NCBI GenBank assembly: GCA_003279105.1
Contig: QCBO01000003.1
Coordinates: forward strand, 1 to 64,000
Source of the DNA: Prochlorococcus sp. AG-347-I19
Lineage (GTDB): Bacteria; Cyanobacteriota; Cyanobacteriia; PCC-6307; Cyanobiaceae
Length of the DNA stretch: 64,000 nt
Direction: 5' to 3'
Part shown: piece after piece, positions 57,892-64,000 of the stretch
Numbering within the stretch: the first letter of the stretch is position 1
Layout: the number at the start of each line of letters is the position of its first letter
The notes under the pieces: model-generated
What the model was told of the DNA's origin: nothing
Seen by the model: only the letters and a program-made list of their open reading frames with translations
Databases searched by the model: none
Program-made: the position numbers and the translations under genes

Positions 57892-58151
57892 TGAGTCCAC
57901 TTTCAGGTTTTTTAGCCGTAACTGTATTCATTACAGCCGTACTCGTTGCTTATTTAACCAAGCAATTTCAAAACGAAAATTTAAACTATTCATCTTCTAA
58001 TCAAATGAAAAACTCAAATCCAAAAGTCAAAACAATTGAAAAGGAAAAAGTTGTTGCTGAAACTCTTAACGGCAGATTCGCAATGCTTGGATTAATTGCT
58101 GCTCTTGGAGCATACCTAACAACAGGTCAAATAATTCCTGGTTTCGTTTAA
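57891..58151 (+). CDS. hli: High-light-inducible protein with extra N-terminal TM
   Basis: Start at MSPLSGFLAVTV (1-nt overlap with upstream hli stop); AETLNGRFAMLGLIAALGAYLTTGQIIPGFV. Confidence 0.93.
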   Translation: MSPLSGFLAVTVFITAVLVAYLTKQFQNENLNYSSSNQMKNSNPKVKTIEKEKVVAETLNGRFAMLGLIAALGAYLTTGQIIPGFV

Positions 58152-58186
58152 AAACCAACTTTTTTACAATTCTACAAATCAGAAAA

Positions 58187-58315
58187 ATGGAAAACTCAAA
58201 AACAACTTATTGGCAAAACGCTGAAAGAACTAATGGAAGAATGGCAATGATGGGTTTATTTGCTTTAGTTGTAAATTATGGCTTATTCGGCTGGATAATC
58301 CCTGGAATTTTTTAA
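58187..58315 (+). CDS. hli: High-light-inducible protein
   Basis: Own translation: MENSKTTYWQNAERTNGRMAMMGLFALVVNYGLFGWIIPGIF. Confidence 0.93.
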   Translation: MENSKTTYWQNAERTNGRMAMMGLFALVVNYGLFGWIIPGIF

Positions 58316-58316
58316 A

Positions 58317-58496
58317 ATGAATTTAGGCTTACTTTTTCTAAAAGTTAACACTTTGGGAGTTATAACTCTTTCTGAACTTGATTGGATAACTATCCATCAA
58401 TCTGAATTTTCAAGGTTAGATATGGCTTTAGTTATTAAGATCGGCCGTCTTATGGATTCTGGGGTAATAGAAATTGATAATAGATTGCCTGTTTAA
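58317..58496 (+). CDS. Small hypothetical protein in hli operon, 59 aa
   Basis: Own translation: MNLGLLFLKVNTLGVITLSELDWITIHQSEFSRLDMALVIKIGRLMDSGVIEIDNRLPV. Confidence 0.75.
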   Translation: MNLGLLFLKVNTLGVITLSELDWITIHQSEFSRLDMALVIKIGRLMDSGVIEIDNRLPV

Positions 58497-58525
58497 TTTT
58501 AATTTTTAAAAAATGATCGTCATGA

Positions 58526-58561
58526 GTGTTTGTCAATAGGGATACTGACAAGCACTTTTTT
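58526..58561 (+). terminator. Terminator of hli operon
   Basis: gtgtttgtca-atagggatac-tgacaagcac-tttttt. Confidence 0.85.
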
Positions 58562-58711
58562 ATGATAAAAAAATATTTGTAAAAAAAAGAGATTGTTTTT
58601 AGCTAAGAAACAAACTCTCAATTACCTAATTCTTACATGAAAATTTCAAGTAAGCTTTCAGATCTTAACTGATTTTTTTTTATAGTAAATCCGTAAAAAT
58701 GCTTTTGTAAT

Positions 58712-58927
58712 TTATCTTTTTAAACCACCTCTTTTTATCCAAAGGAACCATGTAACCCAAATAGGAGGGAGGAATCTTATTAAAAAAGAAATTTTATACA
58801 TATAAAATGGGGCATTTTCACTTTGAAATAAATTCATCAAAAAGGAAGATATAGTTACCCAAAGTAAAATTATTAATATATTTGCTCCCAACAAAGCGAA
58901 CTTATTTTGTTTGAATATTTTTGGCAT
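58712..58927 (-). CDS. Small membrane protein, 71 aa
   Basis: ORF. Confidence 0.6.
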   Translation of the reverse strand: MPKIFKQNKFALLGANILIILLWVTISSFLMNLFQSENAPFYMYKISFLIRFLPPIWVTWFLWIKRGGLKR

Positions 58928-58980
58928 AAGTTTTTTTTATTCTTAATTTTAAATAACCTTGGGAAGTAAATTATACATTT

Positions 58981-59232
58981 TCAAAAAAACTTTAAATTTA
59001 AGATCCATATCCAAATAAAAAAAATACTAAACTTTAATCCCTCTCCAAATAATATTCCGAAAGTAATAGGAGGCGAAAATATTAAAAAAAGAATAGAGAA
59101 TAAACTAAATAAAGCAAATGATCCTCTTAAAAAATAATTCTTTCTTTTTGTTCTTCTTAGATTTTTTAAGGTATTCCACTCCCATTGAATAAGCCTGTAG
59201 AACTTTTCTGATAATAAAAATAAATACTTCAT
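58981..59232 (-). CDS. Small membrane protein, 83 aa
   Basis: ORF. Confidence 0.5.
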   Translation of the reverse strand: MKYLFLLSEKFYRLIQWEWNTLKNLRRTKRKNYFLRGSFALFSLFSILFLIFSPPITFGILFGEGLKFSIFFIWIWILNLKFF

Positions 59233-59290
59233 TAATATTATTAATTTCTATCGGCTTTTCTTATTTATAAAATTAATTTCACCTGTTAGC

Positions 59291-59570
59291 AATAAACCTT
59301 ATCCCCTTCTTCAGAAAGATAGTAAATTTTATTTTCTGAACTTACGAAGAAAGTTAATCCCTTATATTGTGATCTTTTAAATTTATCTAATCTAAGTTTG
59401 TGTAAATCCCAATTATCAGTACTTATGTCAGGATTAAATTCTTGTTCTTTTAAGAAAGGTACATAAGTTGGACTAATTGTTGTTTTTTGGGCTAACCCTC
59501 TATTTCGTTTTGAATAAAAAAGTAATAAAAAAAAAGTACAAAAAAAAGAATTAATAATATATTTTTCATT
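59291..59570 (-). pseudogene. Signal-anchor hypothetical protein interrupted by a homopolymer frameshift
   Basis: MKNILLILFFVLFF then, one frame off, LLFYSKRNRGLAQKTTISPTYVPFLKEQEFNPDISTDNWDLHKLRLDKFKRSQYKGLTFFVSSENKIYYLSEEGDKVYC. Confidence 0.55.
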
Positions 59571-59729
59571 GTCATTTTTCTAATTTGAAAAAACTTTATT
59601 TGGAGAATCAAGAACTTTTCACAATAAATTTCTTAGTAAGTAAAAAATCCTATTTTTATATTCTTGTATTTTTGAATACTTATCAAGGGGTTACCTAAAT
59701 CAGATTATAGGATTAGTCGCATTTTCAAC

Positions 59730-59873
59730 ATGACTCAAAATTCCATGAATACTCCTTATGCAAAAAGAGTAGCTGAAAAATTTAGAGAGGCTCAAAACTA
59801 TTTAAAAACTAATGGTTTTAGTAGATCAACTAAACATTTACTGGAAGATATTGAAAATTCTGTTGAAAAATAA
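59730..59873 (+). CDS. Small hypothetical protein, 47 aa
   Basis: Own translation: MTQNSMNTPYAKRVAEKFREAQNYLKTNGFSRSTKHLLEDIENSVEK. Confidence 0.55.
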   Translation: MTQNSMNTPYAKRVAEKFREAQNYLKTNGFSRSTKHLLEDIENSVEK

Positions 59874-60031
59874 TGCCAATACCTCCTCACTTACCACAAC
59901 TACAATATGGCTACGATGATGGCTTTACAACCATTGTTTTTGGGTTAATAGGAAGTTGCTTTGGATGTATCTTAATTTTATTAATTTCATTTTTTGAATT
60001 TAAATTCAAAAAGCAAAATAGTAAGCCTTAA
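59873..60031 (+). CDS. Small single-TM protein, 52 aa
   Basis: Own translation: MPIPPHLPQLQYGYDDGFTTIVFGLIGSCFGCILILLISFFEFKFKKQNSKP; TAATG overlap with upstream gene. Confidence 0.55.
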   Translation: MPIPPHLPQLQYGYDDGFTTIVFGLIGSCFGCILILLISFFEFKFKKQNSKP

Positions 60032-60039
60032 GAGACTTA

Positions 60040-61131
60040 CTAAACGTTAAATAAGAACTCCATTACATCACCTTCGTTAACAATATATTCCTTACCTTCA
60101 CTTCTTAAAAGACCTTTAGTTTTTGCATTGGCAATTGAACCTGAATCAATTAAATTTTGATACGAAATAGTCTGAGCTCTTATAAATCCTTTTTCAAAAT
60201 CAGTATGAATTACTCCTGCTGCCTGTGGCGCAGTCATCCCATCTTTTATTGTCCAAGCTTTTGTCTCCTTTTCTCCGGTAGTGAAATAAGTTTTTAATCC
60301 CAATAATTTATATGTTGATCTAATTAATGAACTTAATCCCCCTTCTTCTACTCCTAAGCCAATAAGGTAGTCTTTTTTATCTTCTGGTTCTAACTCTATT
60401 AATTCAGATTCGACTTGCGCTGATATTTTTATACATTCTGTATTTTCATTGCTTGCAAAACTCTGAACTGTTGATGAAAAATCATTACCTTCTGCTAAAT
60501 CATTTTCATTCAAATTAGTGGCGTAAATAATTGGTTTAGCAGTAAGGAAGCCTAATTGCTTAATTATTAAATTTTCTTCTTCATTCAAAGATATTGATCT
60601 AACTGAAAGGCCTTTCTCTAGCTCTTCTTCAATTTTTTCTAGTAAGGTATCTTCTTTAGCTGCCTCTTTACTAGTTCTAACCTGTTTTTTAATTCTTTCT
60701 CTTCTTTTTTGGAGTTGAGATAAATCAGCTAAATTCAATTCTAGATTAATTATCTCAATATCATCCAGGGGATCTACCTTCCCAGAAACATGAATTACAT
60801 CACTATCTTCAAAGCACCTTACAACATGAACTATTGCATCAACTTCCCTAATATTTGATAAAAATTTATTTCCCAAACCTTCGCCTTTACTAGCTCCTTT
60901 TACTAGTCCTGCGATATCTACAAATTCAATTTTTGTTGGGATAATATTTTGGCTAGAACTTAAATTACCTAACTCTTGCAACCTTTGATCTGGGACTGAG
61001 ACTATGCCTTTATTAGGTTCTATAGTACAAAAGGGAAAATTAGCCGCTTGGGCCTTAGCATTTTCTACAAGTGCATTAAATAGAGTTGATTTTCCAACAT
61101 TTGGTAATCCAATAATACCTGCTTTTAACAT
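60040..61131 (-). CDS. ychF: Redox-regulated ATPase/GTPase YchF
   Basis: MLKAGIIGLPNVGKSTLFNALVENAKAQAANFPFCTIEPN. Confidence 0.95.
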   Translation of the reverse strand: MLKAGIIGLPNVGKSTLFNALVENAKAQAANFPFCTIEPNKGIVSVPDQRLQELGNLSSSQNIIPTKIEFVDIAGLVKGASKGEGLGNKFLSNIREVDAIVHVVRCFEDSDVIHVSGKVDPLDDIEIINLELNLADLSQLQKRRERIKKQVRTSKEAAKEDTLLEKIEEELEKGLSVRSISLNEEENLIIKQLGFLTAKPIIYATNLNENDLAEGNDFSSTVQSFASNENTECIKISAQVESELIELEPEDKKDYLIGLGVEEGGLSSLIRSTYKLLGLKTYFTTGEKETKAWTIKDGMTAPQAAGVIHTDFEKGFIRAQTISYQNLIDSGSIANAKTKGLLRSEGKEYIVNEGDVMEFLFNV

Positions 61132-61275
61132 TTGAAAAAACTTATGGAAAAATTATCAAGAAAACATCTTCTAGTAATATAGTATTTACTTAACCAATCT
61201 TGGATAAGTTAATTATAATCGACTTGATTATTTATTTAGTTCCTAAATATTCTCTAATTCTGCTTTTAAAAAAAA

Positions 61276-62337
61276 ATGTTTGATTTAATAAAAAAAAATA
61301 TAAATCTAAGAAGTGGAATTATATTGCTTTCTCTAGCTATATTTTTCGTTTTTTTAACCAATTCCTTCAAGAAAAATAAGTCAAAAGATATTTCTGATTT
61401 TGTAGTTCAAGTTGAAAAAGGAATCCTCTCAGATTCAATTAATACTAGTGGTGAAGTAAAAGCAATAAGGACAAGCAATATTGGGCCTCGGAAGCAAGGC
61501 GTAATAAAAGAAATCAAAGTAGATGAGGGCGATCTTGTAAAAAAAGATCAGGTTTTAGCTTCTCTTGATGATGAAGATTTTATCTATAAAATTGAAGAAC
61601 TTGAATTAAATGTAGATAAACAAAAATCTGAATTTTTAAGAAGAGAATATTTATATCAAGAAGGCGCAGTAAGTAAAGAAGACTATGAAAATTATAAAAA
61701 TAACTACAACATTAGTAGTGCAAAACTTAATGATGCAAAAGCTGAAAAAAGTTTCTATCTAATTAAAGCTCCTTATGGAGGAAAGATAACTGCAAAATAT
61801 GCTGAGATAGGATCTTATGTCACGCCAAGTACAAACTTAAGTTCAGACCCTAAAACCAAAAACTTTATTTTTGAACTATCAGAGGGCCTAGAAATTGTTG
61901 CTAAAGTTCCTGAAAGTGACATTGGCAGAATAAAAATAGGTCAAGAAGCCTCAGTAAGAATTGAGGCTTATCCCTCAAAAAAATATACTGCCATAGTTAA
62001 AAAAATAGCTACAAGAGCTGTAAAAGATAATAATGTAACCTCATTCGAAGTAACTTTAAATTTCAAAGATATTTCTGAAGAAATTAAAATTGGAATGACT
62101 GCAGATCTTGAATTTAGAGTCGAAGGTAATGAAGAAAAAATCTTAGTACCAACAGTTTCTATTGTCACTGAAAAAGGTGAAAAGGGAATTTTGAAAGTTG
62201 ACAAAAACAATTCTCCCAAATTTGAAAAAATCGAAATTGGTATTAGTAGTGGAAATAAAACTTCAGTAATTGATGGATTAGAACCTGGAGAGCAAATCTT
62301 TATTGATATTCCACCTTGGGCTAAGAAGAAAAAATGA
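61276..62337 (+). CDS. HlyD-family membrane fusion / efflux adaptor protein
   Basis: N-terminal TM; biotinyl-lipoyl-like GVIKEIKVDEGDLVKKDQVLASLD. Confidence 0.85.
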   Translation: MFDLIKKNINLRSGIILLSLAIFFVFLTNSFKKNKSKDISDFVVQVEKGILSDSINTSGEVKAIRTSNIGPRKQGVIKEIKVDEGDLVKKDQVLASLDDEDFIYKIEELELNVDKQKSEFLRREYLYQEGAVSKEDYENYKNNYNISSAKLNDAKAEKSFYLIKAPYGGKITAKYAEIGSYVTPSTNLSSDPKTKNFIFELSEGLEIVAKVPESDIGRIKIGQEASVRIEAYPSKKYTAIVKKIATRAVKDNNVTSFEVTLNFKDISEEIKIGMTADLEFRVEGNEEKILVPTVSIVTEKGEKGILKVDKNNSPKFEKIEIGISSGNKTSVIDGLEPGEQIFIDIPPWAKKKK

Positions 62338-64000
62338 GTTTAAAATCTGAAAACTCTAAAAAACCAATTTTACTTTTAGTCGATGGCCACTCACTTGCTT
62401 TTAGAAGCTTCTATGCATTTAGCAAGGGGATTGATGGAGGTTTAACTACCAAAGAGGGATTTCCAACAAGTGTCACTTATGGATTTCTAAAAAGCCTTCT
62501 GGATAATTGTAAAAATGTTAGTCCTGAGGGTGTTTGTATTACGTTTGATACCGAAAAACCTACTTTTAGACATGAATTAGATCCAAATTATAAGGCCAAT
62601 AGAGATGTAGCACCAGATGTTTTTTTTCAGGATATTGAACAACTAGAAATCATTTTAGAAGAAAGCCTTAATTTACCAATTTTTAAATCTCCAGGATACG
62701 AAGCAGATGATCTCCTAGGCACAATTGCAAATGATGCTTCTTCTAAAGGATGGTGCGTGAATATTCTTTCTGGAGATAGGGACTTATTTCAATTAGTAGA
62801 TGATCAAAAAGATATTTATGTACTTTATATGGGTGGTGGTCCATATGCGAAAAGTGGAAATCCAACTCTTATGAATGAAAATAGAGTAAAAGAAAAATTA
62901 GGTGTTGCGCCAGAAAGAGTAGTTGATCTCAAAGCCCTTACTGGTGATAGTTCTGATAATATTCCAGGTATTAAAGGAGTAGGGCCAAAAACTGCAATTA
63001 ATCTACTAAAAGAGAACGATACGCTTGATGGAATCTATCAGGCTTTGGACAAGATTCAGCAGAACAACGATAAGAAATATAAAGGATTCATCAAAGGTTC
63101 AGTTATAGAAAAGCTCAGAAACGATAAACATAATGCTTTTCTTTCCAGGCACTTAGCAAAAATAAATACTGAGGTACCTTTAATTTTAAGTAACGGTTAT
63201 GAATTAAAAAATATAAATCAAGAACTACTTTCAGAGTCACTAAAAAAATTAGAACTATCAACACTACTTAGACAAATTGATATTTTCAATTCAACTTTCA
63301 GCAAAGGTGGTTTTGACAAGAATAATGTAGCTAAAGAGAAGGAAAAGGCACCAAAAGTCGCAGGCAATAATGAATTAGAAAATAGTGAAAATAAAATTCC
63401 TAAAATCAACGTAACTGTTGTAAATGATTTCGAATTACTTGATAAATTAATTCAAAGATTAGACAAGACTAATCAAATAGTTTCTTTAGATACAGAGACC
63501 AATAGTTTGAATCCAATCGATGCAGAACTTGTTGGGATAGGGTTATGTCTTGGAGAAGAAAATGATGATTTATTTTATATACCTCTTGGTCATCAAACAA
63601 AAAAGGAGGGCCCCAATCAATTATCAATTGAAGATGTTTTTTCAAAGCTAAGAAATTGGATAGAAGATCCAAAAAAAGAAAAGGCACTCCAAAATTCTAA
63701 ATTTGATAGGCAAATATTTTTTAATCATGGACTTGATCTTAAAGGCGTAACCTTTGACACCTTGTTAGCAGACTACCTTCTTAATAATCAGGAGAAACAT
63801 GGGTTAGGTGAAATTAGTTTTAGATTATTTGGATTTAAGCCTCCTTCATTTAAGGAGACAGTTGGGAAAAATAAAGACTTTTCATTTGTTGATATTGATG
63901 AAGCAAGTATTTACTGCGGTTATGATGTATTTCTAACTTTTAAGATTGTCAAAATTTTTAAAGAAAGTTTTTCAAAGGAAAAAGATGAATTAATCAAATT
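62334..64000 (+). CDS. polA: DNA polymerase I, N-terminal part (runs off window)
   Basis: Own translation: MSLKSENSKKPILLLVDGHSLAFRSFYAFS...; GDSSDNIPGIKGVGPKTA; exonuclease-like VSLDTETNSLNP. Confidence 0.93.
   Translation, partial: MSLKSENSKKPILLLVDGHSLAFRSFYAFSKGIDGGLTTKEGFPTSVTYGFLKSLLDNCKNVSPEGVCITFDTEKPTFRHELDPNYKANRDVAPDVFFQDIEQLEIILEESLNLPIFKSPGYEADDLLGTIANDASSKGWCVNILSGDRDLFQLVDDQKDIYVLYMGGGPYAKSGNPTLMNENRVKEKLGVAPERVVDLKALTGDSSDNIPGIKGVGPKTAINLLKENDTLDGIYQALDKIQQNNDKKYKGFIKGSVIEKLRNDKHNAFLSRHLAKINTEVPLILSNGYELKNINQELLSESLKKLELSTLLRQIDIFNSTFSKGGFDKNNVAKEKEKAPKVAGNNELENSENKIPKINVTVVNDFELLDKLIQRLDKTNQIVSLDTETNSLNPIDAELVGIGLCLGEENDDLFYIPLGHQTKKEGPNQLSIEDVFSKLRNWIEDPKKEKALQNSKFDRQIFFNHGLDLKGVTFDTLLADYLLNNQEKHGLGEISFRLFGFKPPSFKETVGKNKDFSFVDIDEASIYCGYDVFLTFKIVKIFKESFSKEKDELIK

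Overview
AT-rich picocyanobacterial chromosome segment. Gene content (multiple high-light-inducible proteins, psbY, crtH, Som-type porins, Ycf54, tiny DUF1651/DUF3303/DUF3764/DUF2839-type proteins) points to a high-light-adapted Prochlorococcus; this identification is inferred from content, not from a search. Blocks: (1) 1-12 kb housekeeping: recB(partial)/recC, ycf54, pdxJ, plsC-like, bolA, grxD, an OmpR-type regulator with a degenerate receiver, crtH, trmFO, psbY. (2) 12-18.9 kb: tRNA-Lys, hli, and two porin genes sharing about 1 kb of apparently identical sequence on either side of a TPR-sulfotransferase gene. (3) 19.1-43 kb: accessory region starting at tRNA-Pro(TGG). The 3' 46 bp of that tRNA recur twice downstream (one perfect copy, one 43/46), delimiting two small integrase-less cassettes, the first carrying an Mrr-like nuclease. 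Many tiny ORFs, gene fossils and lineage-specific small protein families follow. (4) 43.2-54.6 kb: a complete nitrate/nitrite assimilation plus molybdenum-cofactor cluster (nirA, HEAT-like protein, moaB, moaD, moaE, moeA, moaC, narM, narB, nitrate transporter, mobA, moaA) with a perfect NtcA-type palindrome. (5) 54.9 kb: a candidate glutamine riboswitch (Downstream-peptide-like) just after a second GTAN8TAC palindrome, upstream of a small membrane protein with a duplicated motif. (6) 57-58.5 kb hli cluster, then ychF, an HlyD-like adaptor and polA (partial). Most notable: the tRNA-Pro cassette array, the riboswitch/NtcA small-protein locus, the porin duplication/chimera, and a PsbF-like domain lacking the heme-ligand His. 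No CRISPR array, rRNA or intact transposase/integrase was found.
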